Shown: positions 9,187 through 21,267, counted from the first letter of the stretch. The stretch: 37,870 nt of DNA from Entrophospora sp. SA101 (GCA_958430865.1 CAUDNR010000096.1:1-37870), one strand, 5' to 3'. Notes: a model not told the origin generated them from the letters alone. Numbers and translations are program-made.

Positions 9187-9705
9187 TCAATATCTAATAA
9201 TTTCTTGGTGAAGAATACGTGTTGACATCATTGACGATGATGGAGTCTGTTCCTCAAAAATTGGTAGAAGATTTATCTCATCTTTTATACTTACCGACAT
9301 TCCAACAATTTTTTCAGCTAGGGCACTCAGACCTAGAGTACTTCCTAAAAAACCTTCAACAGATTGGCGTGAGGAAATTCGTAAAGGTATAGTAACCGAT
9401 AAAACTGGTAAAAACTCCTTCGAATAAATCTAACACGGAAACAAATCCTATCACTTGGATTCCTAATACGGAAAATTTTCCTAATTCAGAGTGTATTAAT
9501 TTTGCTTTGGAAGGAGTATTCTCTCTCTTTTCGAAAAAACGTTATATTGTTCATCGAAACAATCTTTAAAAATACGAACCAACCTTTTCCAATCCAAAAC
9601 TTCTTTACCCTGTTCTGGAAATAAACGCGAAATCTTCACTAGAACCAACTCATTTTCCTTCATATCTAACTTCAATAAAATCTTCCCTAAATTAGTAGAA
9701 CCCAT
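9187..9705 (-). pseudogene. Unrecognised gene fragment, two exon-like segments
   Basis: The upper segment (9705-9496) is open for 69 codons from ATG: MGSTNLGKILLKLDMKEN, then a charged region containing VKISRLFPEQGKEVLDWKRL. The lower segment (9429-9187), after a TTAG that could be a splice acceptor, is open for 80 codons to TGA and contains EFLPVLSVTIPLRISSRQ, then SVEGFLGSTLGLSALAEKI and EEQTPSSSMMSTRILHQEII. Both have ordinary protein-like composition, unlike AT-rich noise, and may be exons of one gene. I found no convincing donor joining them, so it may be broken. Family unknown. Confidence 0.35.
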
Positions 9706-10255
9706 CCGATTTTTCTACTCTGTGAAGATTTGTTATTTAGGAAGGCAAGGAGTAGTATTAAAAAGTTTAAATGATTCAAGTAATCTAGGAAAAGGCTTTT
9801 TTGATGAGGTTAGCAGTTGTCATTTATAACAAAATAAACACTGTGTTATATAATATTAATTGATTTTATATTCAATGTTAGGCAATAAATTATTGTAATT
9901 CTATCGCAGAGTTTATTTTGTTAATTATTATTCTTTTGCTATCCAGGCGAAGACGATAATATAAAGGTAATGAATAAATATAGGAAACGAATTATAGAAA
10001 ATTAAAGGCTTATATATATATCGTGACCTCACAATATATATATATACATTAGATTTCGATCAAAAAATCGATAACTCGATCAATCAATATTGCAAAAATA
10101 TTATAAAGACCCCATGATTATTTACACAGATCGCAGTAATTCTATAATCCTTATAAAAAGCTTCGTTTGAGTAAGGATTATGTAAGAAGATAATTTTTAC
10201 ATTGATTATAATTGTTGCATATTTGAAAGTCTTTGATTAGCATAATGATTATCAC
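9706..10255. other. AT-rich spacer with TATATA tracts
   Basis: Contains two ATATATATAT tracts at about 10010-10050 bracketing CGTGACCTCACA, and the palindrome-like ATCGATAACTCGAT at 10068-10081. No gene supported. Confidence 0.4.
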
Positions 10256-10414
10256 GTAATGCTTCCTTTCTGGAGCACGAGATCCTTCTCTACATGAAAC
10301 GGCTTGAAATAATTTCCGAATAAGGTTATAATTAATTATTGGTATTTGATCTGGAACCACTCTATAAAGTTGTTCCTTCAATGGTAATAATAGTACTAAT
10401 TCTGGTTGGCTGAA
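10256..10414 (-). pseudogene. Isolated exon-like frame of unknown family
   Basis: On minus an open stretch of 53 codons reads SQPELVLLLPLKEQLYRVV, then PDQIPIINYNLIRKLFQAV and SCREGSRAPERKHY, ending at a possible donor GTGATA. The composition is that of a real exon. Upstream on minus (about 10420-10560) other frames give TLEHQRITSKDCPLQKV, reminiscent of zinc-knuckle pieces in transposon proteins, but not in phase. No start or stop found. Probably a relic. Confidence 0.3.
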
Positions 10415-10449
10415 TCATCAAGCAAGATAATAAGTTTTTTTTTGCTCGA

Positions 10450-11896
10450 CTAACTTTTTGTAACGGACAATCTTTACTGGTTATACGTTGATGTTCAAGA
10501 GTGCCATATTTTGAGATATGGTAGATTTTCAGAAAACATTGTTCTGCGCTTTTGACTTGTCATTTTCTTAAAAGTTCTGTAATTAATAGACATATTATTA
10601 TTATCAATTAAATAAATTACTATTAATTATTAGTTATTAAAGAGAATTGAATTGCTATTGTTAATACTTAACTATTAAAAAAGAATTAATTACCATTATC
10701 TTATTATTGAAGAATTAAATAAACAACAAGTGAAAAAAAAAGATTTGTTTTTTGATGAAGTTAAATAAGATTTTGAAATTCCAATGTGGATATATTACGT
10801 ATCCTTTGTTTGTAGTAATCAAAAAAATAATAATGAAAAATTATTTCTAAATTTGACAGTTAATTTTCAAATTTATAAATAATCTTTTACAAATATAACA
10901 ATTTCTTTATCCTTCTTAGGATTGTTGTTAATAATGCTGATGTTGCCACAAATGTTTGAGATGATAACAAGAAGGTAAAGATAATCCATATATATTATCT
11001 TAATGGTATTATTATTATTAAACTATTATTCTTTAGATTATAATGGTATAACAAAAGTCGTGGACATTAATCATCTCTTATTGTATATGCATACGATTTC
11101 TCATTTTTTACACCTGTTTATTGTTCTGATAATATTGTTTTGATTTTTGGTTTTTGATAAATTATTGAATTTATACCAGAAATAAGAAATCTATTCCAGA
11201 TGAACCTTTTGTAGATATTATTGAGCCATATTTAGATTATTAATAATCAATCCAAAAGAGCTTAACTGTAATTAATTAAACCAACATCAACATCAACATT
11301 GATTATAAAAGTTCCAACATGTTGACATCTAATAATGATAAAATTTATATTTAAGAACCACGATTTCTATGGTAGAATTGGTAATCCATCTATATACGCT
11401 GATGCGTATAATTATTTTTGAGACTTTTGATAAAAGATTTGAGAAAATGAAGAATTGGTATTGAATTTATATGTCACTGTGAAAAGGCCACGCCAATTAA
11501 ATAAAAGAAAATATTACTATTATATGTGATTTTTAAATAAATAAATATTATTTATTAATACATGTATACCTTCATGTAGTCAGTCAATTAAAGAATTCAT
11601 TATTAAATTTTATCGAAAATAAAAAACTTGGTGATTGATATTTATTATTAAGATACATATACTGTACACACATATCATTATGCAAGTTTAATTGCCCATT
11701 ATAATTAAAATTTACATTTTTATTTTATAAAGATAATCAACTTATATCGTTACATTCATATTCATTATAGTTATAATTGAAAGTTCACTTTATATTAAAA
11801 AAACAAAATTTAATTTAAAATGTAATTTACATCTATGTACTGTATATAATACAAACAAACATTATTATTATTTAAAGAATTGAAATAAAAAAGCCG
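10450..11896. other. Long AT-rich spacer, no gene
   Basis: Dominated by TTATTATTA and AATTAATT runs. Short plus-strand scraps such as DEPFVDIIEPYLDY (about 11199-11240) and NHDFYGRIGNPSIYADAYN (about 11360-11415) look like decayed coding sequence, each under 25 codons. Nothing connects them. Confidence 0.4.
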
Positions 11897-12883
11897 TTAT
11901 TTAAATATTGGTGGCCGGTTTTGTTTATTACGTTGTATTCTTATGAATAACCAATCTATTGCTTCTTTTACCCCGATTCTACAATAGTCAAGAAATTAAT
12001 AATATTATAATAAAATAACAACAACAATAATATTCACCTATCAATGATAATTAATTAAATAAATAAATTACCCTTCTAAAGCAGAAATTGGTAAAACTCT
12101 TGAATCTCTTGCTCCTAATTTTAAAGCAATTTTATTGAAAATTTCTTTAATTTCTTCAACTTTAAGAGCATTAGGTATATCTTGTTTATTGGCCAGCATT
12201 AATACTGGCACACCTTCTACTTCATCATTTGTAATTATTTTTTCTAATTATTAAAAGAAGGAGAAGAATTTATTAATATTTTTTTTGCCTATTTTTTTAT
12301 TTTTTACTATAATTTTTTACATAATATAATAATAATAACAATAATAACTACCAAATATTTCTTTACATCGTTCAATTCTTTTTTTGTCAATTGAATCCAC
12401 TACAAATATAATACCATGACATTCACTGTAATATTTTTCCCATATGTTGTGAAGTTCTTCTTGTCCCCCTAAATCCCAAAAAATTAATCTTGATCTATTT
12501 ATATCAATTTTTCCAACTAAATAAATATTTTAATTTTGTAAAGAATTAATAACAAATAAATTAAAATAGTATATCCATAGTGTTAATGACTTACTATTTA
12601 AACCAACAGTTGGTGCAATTTTGTCCGGCGATAAACCAGTGACTCCAAGAAATAACGATTTAACACGTTCTAAAAGTGTCTTATTCAATAACAAACAATA
12701 ATTTATCAACGATTAAAAAATTACATTTTAAATCTCTAGTTTTTTTCCCTTGTATAAATAATATTCGTTTCTAAATATTTGTCAATTTACCGTTTTACCA
12801 GCATTATCAAGTCCTAATATAATCACATAGTACTCTTCTCTCCTTGTAAGATATTGGTGTAAACCACTAAACAAAGTATACAT
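11897..12883 (-). CDS. ARFRP1: ARF-related small GTPase, ARFRP1 / Arl3 type
   Basis: Five exons join(11897..11978, 12072..12243, 12352..12516, 12595..12679, 12791..12883) on minus give an unbroken 198-aa frame. All introns are GT-AG. The protein starts MYTLFSGLHQYL, as in ARFRP1, without the Gly2 of myristoylated ARFs. It has P-loop GLDNAGKT (24-31), switch I PTVGLN with T55, WDLGGQE (73-79), NKQD (133-136) and a SAL box near 168-170. The family acts at the trans-Golgi, recruiting Arl1 and golgins; the yeast homologue Arl3 is targeted by N-terminal acetylation and Sys1 rather than a lipid. The exon 1 border falls inside the P-loop codons (GKT|T). It is divergent from the reductase at 13475. 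Confidence 0.95.
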
Positions 12884-13474
12884 TATTATTATTTATTATT
12901 TATGTTTTATTTTATTTCAAAAATTGACATTTATTATTAATTAATTAATTAATTAATCAAATTATGAGCAAAATTCGTGTAACTTCCACAGATTGTATTA
13001 AAAATTAATATTTGTTCACTGTAATTACAAAACCGTGATTTTGATGGCATAATGCCAGGCAATAAGCTAATACTGAAATCAACGAATTTACTTTGTAAAA
13101 AGGATCAGTGTGAATAGAAAAAAACTAAATTATTAATTTATGTACGAATTGGTGATTTTTAAGATAATCGGTTGTAATTACATTTAGCATAATAGACATA
13201 GTAATAGCAAAGTGCGATTTTTTTATAAATTGTATTCGGGATTGGTAAATTTGATGATTGGCTATGACACTAAAGGATAGTAACAAACCCAAATTTACTG
13301 GCTTTGTGTCTGGAACGCAAACACCAATGAAAGCAGGAATTCTTGAAAAAGAAAACGCTTATTTTCTTGCTGTAAATCTAAAAATCAATTAAAATAATTT
13401 TCATGTGATTAACATAAAGATTAATAGTTGTAGATCGTAGATTTCCAAATAAAATATAAAATTTAAGAAAAAAA
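12884..13474. promoter_or_regulatory. Shared divergent intergenic region
   Basis: 590 bp separate the two start codons of the divergent GTPase and reductase genes, so both 5' regions must lie here. It has an (AATT)n run at 12935-12955 and otherwise unremarkable AT-rich sequence. No consensus promoter element can be assigned from sequence alone. Confidence 0.4.
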
Positions 13475-15103
13475 ATGGTATCTTCCTCCTCTTCACAAAA
13501 AATTCATTTACCTAATTCCAAAATGTCTTTTGATAGTAAACTTATCGAAATAATTCATGGTAAAAAAAAATTATAATTATTTTTTGCTTAAATAAAAAAA
13601 AATCACGTATATAGTTTTTTTAAAATCATTAATTATTTATTCAATTAATATAATGCATATATGTATATAATGACAACAGATAATAAATTTGCAGCACCAC
13701 TTCTTACCAGTTTTGCTGTTATTGGTGCTTTGTTTTTTTCTTTAAAGTCTTTAAGTTTTTTACGAATGTTATATGATGTTTATATTCGACCTGGAAAAAG
13801 CGTAAATAATAAACTTCTTTAATGGATATTTTGTTTTTGATGGAAAAATTAAAATCGATTATTTAAAATTAAATTATTTAGTTAAAGCATTTTGGAGCAG
13901 GAAAAGATACTTGGGCTGGTAAAAATTAATAATAAATTATTCTATGGTTATAAAAACATATATAAATAAATTGATTTAATCTATCATTTTATAGTTATAA
14001 CTGGTGCATCTGATGGAATTGGGAAAGAATTTGCTTTACAACTTGCAGAAGCTAAGTTTAATGTTTTATTAATCTCAAGAACCTTATCAAAATTACAAGA
14101 TCTATCAAGTGAAATTGGTTTGTGTTTTCCAATAAATTTTATCTATTTTTATTATTATTTTGAAATTAAATATAATTTTTTAATTTTCTATTAGAAAGTA
14201 AATACAATGTTAAAAGTAAAGTATATCCAATGAATTTTGCCAGAGGTGATCCAAAAGATTATGAAAACTTGAAAAATATTATTAAAGAGTTTGATGTTGG
14301 GGTTTTAATTAATAATGTTGGTACAAATCATGATATTCCTACACCTTTTACTCTGGAATCTGATGAAGTAATTCATGACATTGTTGAAGTGAATATTGCT
14401 TCACTTTTAAAAATCACTAAAATTGTTTTACCACAAATGTTACCAAAGTAAGTTTTTTTCTTACAAGAGAGAGAATGTGCGTGTTTGTGTTTATGTGAAT
14501 ACACGCATATATTTACACTCTGATTTATTAATATATTATTATATATGTTTACTTACTTCAATTAAAGCAATAAAGGACTTATCATTAATATCGGTTCATT
14601 TTCTGGGATGATTGCCACACCATATTTATCAGTATATTCTGGTTCTAAATCCTTCATGAATACATGGACACAAGCATTAGGTACTGAACTTAAATCTAAA
14701 GGCATCATTGTGGAAAATGTAAACACATATTTCGTGGTCTCAGCTATGTCCAAAATAAGAAGATCATCGTTCTTGGTTCCATTGCCTAAACCTTACGTTA
14801 AATCTGTTTTATCAAAAATTGGTGTTGCTGGTGGAGCTTCTTATGTCCCATTCAACACTAATGTTTTTCCATCACACGCTTTGGCAAATTGGTTAATTAC
14901 CAATACATTTAGTTGGAGTTTTTGGGTTAAAAAAGGATTAGGTAAATAAACAAATAAATTATTACGACAAGTATATGCATAGATAGATCGGATATTGATT
15001 AATAATTTTAAACAACTTTTAATTATTAGCACAACAAGAAGATATTAGAAAGCGCGCGTTAAGAAAAAGAGAGCGTGAGGCTGCAGCAACTAAATCACAA
15101 TAA
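13475..15103 (+). CDS. IFA38: Very-long-chain 3-oxoacyl-CoA reductase (KAR)
   Basis: Seven exons join(13475..13559, 13680..13801, 13882..13918, 13995..14117, 14195..14447, 14568..14941, 15030..15103) give 355 aa without a break. It reduces the 3-keto intermediate of ER fatty-acid elongation with NADPH. It shows an N-terminal membrane segment (about 33-52, [14 protein letters not shown]), Rossmann motif TGASDGIG (84-91), INNVG, a GSFSG active-site serine region (216-220), and Y230-S-G-S-K234 as the YxxxK pair. The C-terminal half has VLSKIG and PSHAL, as in yeast Ifa38 and HSD17B12. The tail is strongly basic ([11 protein letters not shown]), consistent with ER retention. One exon is only 37 nt. 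Confidence 0.95.
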
Positions 15104-15192
15104 CTATACATATATTTTTCATTAATTAATTCGCTAAATCAAACCAATAAAAATTTATTCATCAATTAATTGTTAATAATGAATTTATTATA

Positions 15193-15585
15193 TGGAGCAT
15201 ACTGCAACAAAACCAGACAAAGTAAACATTAGTGGCGGTTAAATAAAACTTGGCAAATTAGTCAAATCATGGTGATATCATGATATTGACGAATTTATAA
15301 TGTTACTATATATTTGTTTCATGCTTCGTGTTTTTACACATTTTCATTTGATCGAATGTTCCTTCTGCCTTTGGGCACAAAATTAACATAGACAAACCAC
15401 CAAAAATCAATAGTAATATTTAAGAAATAATGATGTGACCTATGGATGATCAGCTCAGATATCTGTAAAACAATTCGGTCGTATGGATGGGCTTTTTTAA
15501 AAAAGCATCAGAATACGGATGTAAATTTTAGAGATTACTACTATTGTTCACTTTGTCTGGTTTTGTTGCAAGCCTGCCCAGAGTA
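15193..15585. mobile_element. Short element with ~40-bp imperfect TIRs matching the Fanzor-repeat terminus
   Basis: Left end GGAGCATACTGCAACAAAAC through AGTAAACATTAGT (15195-15233) and right end CTATTGTTCACTTTGTCTGG through GCAAGCCTGCCC (15542-15582) are inverted copies of each other. They match the left edges of the repeats at 6995 and 37378. The interior (about 310 bp) has no coding frame. I see no clear target duplication. It looks like a MITE of the same family as the repeat carrying the small ORF. Confidence 0.65.
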
Positions 15586-15898
15586 ATAGATCTTGTCACA
15601 CATAATGTTGATCAAATATGCGGTTTTTTTAAAAACTCTTTGCAGTTCAGTTTTATTCTACAAGACTTGAGCTAATAAAGAGACATTTTTGGTTACAGAG
15701 AATTGCATGATAAGCCATCCAATTTTTTGTTGTATCAAGCGATCTAAATACATAAACATTAGATTTTTTCATAATAATAAAAACCAACAATAATTGGGGC
15801 CAGATAAATGATCTTATATTTAAAAGACTAACCATAGATATATTTAAAATAATAATAAGTTACACGGAATTCCTTTTTTATTTAGTAATTTGTATATA
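15586..15898. other. Spacer, nothing recognised
   Basis: AT-rich sequence. A 60-codon minus frame at 15653-15835 has no recognisable features and is taken as chance. Confidence 0.4.
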
Positions 15899-16060
15899 GT
15901 ATATAATCTTGTTACGAAGTGGCTGAAAATTTCATTCGTTCGTTGAAACAAGATTACCAATCGCGTTTCAACGAATTTTTATATGTTTTCATAATGTGTT
16001 TTAAAAGTTTGTTGAAACAAGAATTTAATTATAATTCGTTGAAATAAGGTTTCAAATACA
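15899..16060. mobile_element. MITE copy 1 (TTCGTTGAAAC family)
   Basis: Left end GTATATAATCTTGTTACGAA and right end TTCGTTGAAATAAGGTTTCA are imperfect inverted repeats. The interior repeats CGTTTCAACGAATTTTTA. The same layout recurs at 17032-17140, so the two define a small MITE family. Confidence 0.6.
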
Positions 16061-17031
16061 AGCACAACGGAACAGTTGCAGGATAAATTTCACATCAAAA
16101 CATTTGTGTTAATGCTTATCAAAATTCTTGGGGAAAAAGGCCTTTTCATTCATTGATTATCAATCCTCCACCCTTTTATAAATGAAGCTTAATTCACCTT
16201 TATAATTATTCGTAAATTGAGTCTTTACTACAATAATAATTAAAGGAATTTTTTTGGTTTTTTTTCAAATTGCTTTTTTAATAAATAATTCATTATTGAT
16301 AAAGAATTCTCACTATAGTGATATTATACCACACAACAAATTCCACTATTAGCGTGAATTCAATAATAGTGTATTCGTTATGAAATAAGAGAATATAGCT
16401 TTAACAAATAGAAAAAAGAATTTCGTAACATCAACTAATTTAAAAATGAAGATTTTATATAAATAGTACGTTGATTAATCGGGGAGATGGGTCTTTACTA
16501 GGTAATTTATATTTATTAAAAAATTCATTCATTTTTTCTTCCCAAAAACAATTCTTCATTTCATTAATATATAATAACAAAAGTGGTAATAGTGTGAGGT
16601 AGAAATTTATAATTAAAATTTTGGGCTACAAAATTCTGAATTTCACGCGCGTAAATTTAAAATTTACAAATTCATCACACAACACGCATGCATATATATA
16701 TATTAAAGAGGTTTTACTTTTGACCATGGCCAGGCTTGATTTGAGCTTACGAGTAATTCTTGAATGATGTAGCCTTTTGTTTTAACTCTGGAAAAGTGCA
16801 ACAACTATCAGGGACGAGAAAAGGCAATTTACATTTTACTATTACTATTGACAGGTTCGCTGCCTAGGTTTATGAGGAAAATAAATCAACTGTAAAGAAT
16901 TAGGAACCTTTAAATTGAACCTTCCAATTATCATGACCCTCGATAGGAAACAGGTAATAATTACACCCGAACCGGCCTAGCTCGGAGCCGTAGTTAAAGG
17001 TAACCAAGATTTTCTTTGATTGGATAATATA
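16061..17031. other. Non-coding spacer with short palindromic stretch
   Basis: No gene seen. 16311-16371 holds inverted motifs CTCACTATAGTGATA and CACTATTAGCGTGAATTC / CAATAATAGTG that may be another small MITE. 16850-17010 is more G+C-rich than its surroundings (for example ACACCCGAACCGGCCTAGCT), without a frame or a tRNA fold. Confidence 0.35.
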
Positions 17032-17140
17032 GTTATAATCTTGTTACGACGAATCTTTCAACGAATTTTTAAAAATATCGTCACACATTATGAAATTCGT
17101 TGAAACGCGATCCATCTACTTCGTTGTAATAAGGTTATAC
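17032..17140. mobile_element. MITE copy 2 (TTCGTTGAAAC family)
   Basis: Left end GTTATAATCTTGTTACGACG and right end TTCGTTGTAATAAGGTTATA are inverted repeats with few mismatches. The interior has CAACGAATTTTTA and TTCGTTGAAACGCGA as in copy 1. About 109 bp, non-coding. Confidence 0.7.
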
Positions 17141-17906
17141 TTTATACAGTCCTTGATAATGAAAATTTTGATGTTAGACTTGGCGATGGTATTAGAGTTA
17201 ATTACATTTTAAATTAATCATCTGGTAATCAAGAATCCGTTAAATCAAAAACACATTAGATCGAGATCCACAGAAAGATGTCATCTTGATTATTAATATT
17301 TATACTGTGTCGTTGTTGTTGATATTATTGATCTCTTGGGAGATCATTCATTGCATTTAATATTAAAACATACCATGCGCATCATGCATCTTCACATAAA
17401 GAAATCAAGAAAAAAATAAAATCAAATTGTAATTTTTTTTATAACCTTTATTATTATTATGATTTCCAAGAATATTTTGTAAATATTGCAGCCATGAATT
17501 ATATGGAGGTGTTGCAAGGTGTGCCAATCATTCCTTAGCCCCGAGAATAATAATAATGATAATAATAATAATACATATAAAAAATCAACCTTTAAACTAT
17601 TTTATTGATAAAGAACAAGCTGGATTATCTGGAGGAAAAAACTTTCCACCACTTTACTTCATAATGTACACGAAGAAGTAAAGCGAGAAGTTGATACATT
17701 GATAGAAAAGGCTGAATACTATAATTTGACTTTACAGAAAATTAAAAAAAAAATGTGCATTGTGCATTAGTGCGCATGCGCATCATGCATATTATTAATA
17801 TGCGCACGAAATTTTAAAAATTCTCATCTCTACTTCTAGTATTACTATCCATTTCTTCTTGTCTTCATACAAACCTATCACATGAAAATCAGATTTTTTT
17901 TTGAAA
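17141..17906. other. 5' flank of the ABC1-kinase gene
   Basis: No coding frame supported. 17745-17812 holds alternating TGCGCATGCGCATCATGCAT and ATATGCGCACG, a GC-palindromic patch. A similar CATGCGCATCATGCATC occurs at 17373. A translation start is assigned downstream at 17907. Confidence 0.4.
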
Positions 17907-20519
17907 ATGTCAAATTCAAAAAATTTTTTTTCGACTATACAAGGAATACCCAAATATTTCAAAAAAGTTTATTTTTTCCATGTTCCATCTAATTTAAAGG
18001 ATATTTTAACTAGACACACTACCAGTACTTTTAGTATTAGAGTAAGAATATCTCAAAATTCCATTTTTTGTCCAAATTTACCTTTAGAAAACGATATATC
18101 ATCAAGTAATAAAAATGGCTTATATAATAGTATTTTTAATGGTTTTAAATTTTTCAGAGGATCAAAAATAAAGAATGTAATTTCAGTCTTTAAAAATAAG
18201 AATGCTCACTACCACCACTACCACCACCACCATTATCATCAACGCTTTCATAAGCAACACCAAACATTTAATAATTTGTATAGTTTATTTTTAATAACAT
18301 CTTTTCGCAACGCTTTCACATTATTGGCCTCAAATCACAATAATAACAATAATAGTCCATCATCATTATCTCTAATGGATCATGAAGATTTTAAAAATAC
18401 AGAATCACAAGAAATCATAAAATCAACAAATTTTATCAAAAGATTAATTGATTTTATATCAGATTATATTATTGAACCAATACTAATAACATTTAGATTT
18501 ATTTATTTGTTTGGTTTATTTTTTCCATTAATTATTGGGTCACCGTTAATATTTGTTGGAAAGAGAATTCCAGAATATTACAATGAGAGAAAGGGGACAT
18601 TGTATTGGTATGATATGTTAGTAAGAAGAATGGAGATTGCTGGACCAACATTTATTAAACTTGCACAATGGGCAGCTTCTAGAACTGATATTTTCCCACA
18701 AGAAATGTGCCTACGTCTTTCTAAACTTCATTCAGCAGTGGATCCTCATCCATTCGAATTTACAAAGAAAATAATTGAAAAATTTTTCAACGAACCTCTT
18801 GAACAAGTTTTTTCAGAGTTTGATCAAATTCCAATTGGCGTTGGGGCTATTGCACAAGTATTTATACTATTCTTCGCCCAAAGGGTTGAATAATGATGAT
18901 GATGATAATTTATTATTTTTATACGATAATAATATAGGTTTATAAAGCATCAATTCGACCTGAATTTTTGAAATCTAGTCAAGGTTTTGGTGATTTTAAT
19001 GATTGTTCAGAGAATATAAAAATTTTTCTAAAAAAACCAACAGTAGCAATTAAAGTATTACATCCAAAAGCCGAGAAAATGATTAAAAGAGATTTAAAGA
19101 TATTATTGGTATTTGCCAGGATATTTAACACAATACCTAATATGCAATGGCTATCATTTCCTGAAGAAGTGTTGAAGTTTGGTGAGATGATGCAATCCCA
19201 ATTGGACTTGAGGATTGAAGCATATAATCTACTAGAATTTCAAAAAAATTTCAAGGAAAGATATGCAGTAAAGTTTCCAACTCCTTTGATCAAATATTCT
19301 ACAAAAGATATGTTAATTGAAGAGTATAAAGATGCTTTACCAATTAGTTTATTTTTAGAAAATGGGTGTGGTGCTTATGGTAGTAGAATTGCTGATATGG
19401 GTAAGATTCATTAATCATCATTGCTTGTATTTATATATATATATATATATACATAGGTTGGTGTGAGTATGTGATTTTTTAAATGTATGCTGTTCATTAA
19501 CATATATTTATTTATAATCAATTAATTAGGTCTCGATGCATTTCTGGTATTGTTATTATTATTTAGGGGGGATAATTGTTTTAATATTTACACACTTGTT
19601 TATTTCATTTTTTATAATAATAATTTAGAATATGCTTATAATTGATAATTTCGTACATGCTGATTTACATCCTGGTAATATTATGGTTAGATTTTATAAA
19701 CCAAATATATATTCAATGATTTATCATGTTTGGTCAAGCCTTCTTGGAAATATTCTGAGTGAAAACAATGATAATAGCAGCAACAGTAATTATGATGAAG
19801 AAATAAAAGATGAACAAGAATCATTGATTGTAACAAGACGATTACAAGATGCTAGTCATGACAAAAATCAATGGTTAGAGGAATTGATAAGATTATGTAA
19901 TGAAGGGTATCAACCACAAATCATATTTTTAGATACTGGACTAATAACAAGTTTGAATAAGATAAATAGGCGTAATTTTTTAGATTTGTTTAATGCAGTA
20001 GCAGAATTTGATGGATATAGAGCTGGTAGACTTATGATTGATAGGTGTAAGACACCTGAGTTGGTTATAGATGGGGAAATATATGCATTGAAAATGCAAC
20101 ATTTAGTATTGAATGTTAAAAGTAAAACCTTCAAATTGGGAAAAATAAAAATATCAGATATTTTAACAGATGTTTTAAGGATGGTAAGGAATCATCATGT
20201 GAAATTAGAAGGGGATTTTATAAATGTTATCATATCAATATTGTTACTTGAAGGCATTGGTAGACAAATAGATCCTAATATGGATTTATTAAAAAGTTCT
20301 TTACCAATTTTAAGAAAGTTGAGTGCTCAGAAAGCGAGTAAAAGAGTAATTGAGGGTATTAAAGAAACACAAAGTGATGATGATATTGATGGTTCTATTG
20401 GTGACACTCAATGGTTAAAATTCTGGATATGGTTAGAAGCTAGAGAGTGGGTTAGTGATGTATCATGGGAGGATTATAAAGTAATGTTTGAAAGAAATAT
20501 TTGGTGGCCTGACATGTAA
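17907..20519 (+). CDS. ADCK2: ABC1/UbiB atypical kinase, ADCK2-like, mitochondrial
   Basis: Exons 17907..18857, 18938..19400, 19530..19546 and 19629..20519 give 773 aa in frame. The third exon is a 17-nt microexon; with it the sequence reads GLDAFLNMLIIDNFVHADLHPGN, without it the frame breaks. ABC1 features: GPTFIKLAQWA (246-256, the KxGQ-type helix in its ADCK2 form), GVGAIAQVYKA at the exon 1-2 joint, VAIKV with K356, HADLHPGN (487-494, catalytic D489) and LDTG (578-581, metal-binding D579). The N-terminus is basic, Ser/Phe-rich and poor in acids, like a mitochondrial presequence. A His/Tyr-rich tract lies near residue 100-120. Membrane segments are near 195-225. An Asn/Ser/Asp/Glu-rich insertion (about 520-545) separates the catalytic motifs. 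The family is linked to coenzyme Q and lipid metabolism. Confidence 0.93.
19530..19546 (+). other. 17-nt microexon of the ABC1 kinase
   Basis: GTCTCGATGCATTTCTG lies between ATTAATTAG and GTATTG. With the phase-1 G of exon 2 it encodes G-L-D-A-F-L. Exon 2 ends in phase 1 and exon 4 begins in phase 0, so a piece of 17 bases is required. Confidence 0.85.
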
Positions 20520-20607
20520 TTTTTCCTATTATAATAATATTTATAAATCTTCAGTCATATCTTAAAATTTTTTACATAAAAAAAAAAAATAAAAAAATAT
20601 CAGATAA

Positions 20608-20940
20608 TTAGTTACCATGTGCGTCTTTTCCACTATTATCACTAGAAGAATAATAATCAGTAACACGTTGTTAAATTGAATATTGCAATAGTATTTGAAA
20701 CAATATCCGTTTTACCTAAAAAAGCATTTTCTGAAGACATTTTCTAATAATGCATCATTCCAATATTCTGGTGCAGTTCCAACATTTCCATGCCATTTTT
20801 TGCCTCTTCCTTCTGTTTTACACATAGCTATAATAATAATAAATAAAATAATCTTATTATTAACTGTATCCCGTCATTGTTCCACTTGGTGATTCTTCCG
20901 AACAAAAAGATCTAGCCATCTTGATAAATATGTAGTATTA
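20608..20940 (-). pseudogene. NAA20: NatB catalytic subunit NAA20 (Nat3) pseudogene
   Basis: Read on minus, scattered pieces of NAA20 appear in the right order: YLSRWLDLF (cf. YLxxWPDLF), then in a shifted frame EESPSGTMTGY, then after an intron-like gap (GTTAAT...TTATAG) KTEGRGKKWHGNVGTAPEYW, and after more decay VTDYYSSSDNSGKDAHGN and a stop. Intact NAA20 has xxGYxxGKxEGxGxxWHGHVTALTVAPEYRRLG and ends with a YYS...EDAxDMRK segment. Here the acetyl-CoA loop R-R-L-G is replaced by unrelated residues, a VTALTV-like stretch is deleted, and there are at least two frameshifts. It lies 90 bp beyond the kinase gene on the opposite strand. Confident on identity, and that it is not functional. Confidence 0.7.
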
Positions 20941-20949
20941 TATATATAT

Positions 20950-21267
20950 TGATTAATTAATTCTAATTCCAAAATTCCAAAAAAATAAAATGAATTCATA
21001 ACCTTAACAATAGCAATTTTAGTACAACGGATTTTAGTTGAAATGAGGTTTGACTGCTACATATCAATTTAATATTTAAAAATATAGATTTAGGAATCCG
21101 GTTGAATCACTTTACATTCGACCCGATTCGGATTATTCTGAGCTTTATTCCATTTATTTTGGCTAGCAATTAATTCGTTTCTTGCCCAGGTTTAGTTTGA
21201 TAATAGCCGATAGTCGATTTTTCTTTTATTGAAGGTGTAAGTTCATTTTCATCCTTGATCAGCTTTA
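20950..21267. other. Spacer, nothing firm
   Basis: AT-rich, then more mixed sequence. On minus at 21170-21265 a frame reads KDENELTPSIKEKSTIGYY, then QTKPGQETN and a stop. It may continue the small ORF at 21268-21432 after a frameshift. Confidence 0.3.

Noticed and set aside
9187..9705. Mitochondrial ATP synthase g-subunit like gene
   Set aside because: A phrase on minus (GKFSVLGIQVIGF) looked faintly similar, but no surrounding motif of that family is present.
16850..17010. tRNA or other structured RNA in a more GC-rich patch
   Set aside because: No cloverleaf, no GGTTCRANNC box, and no consistent paired arms by eye.
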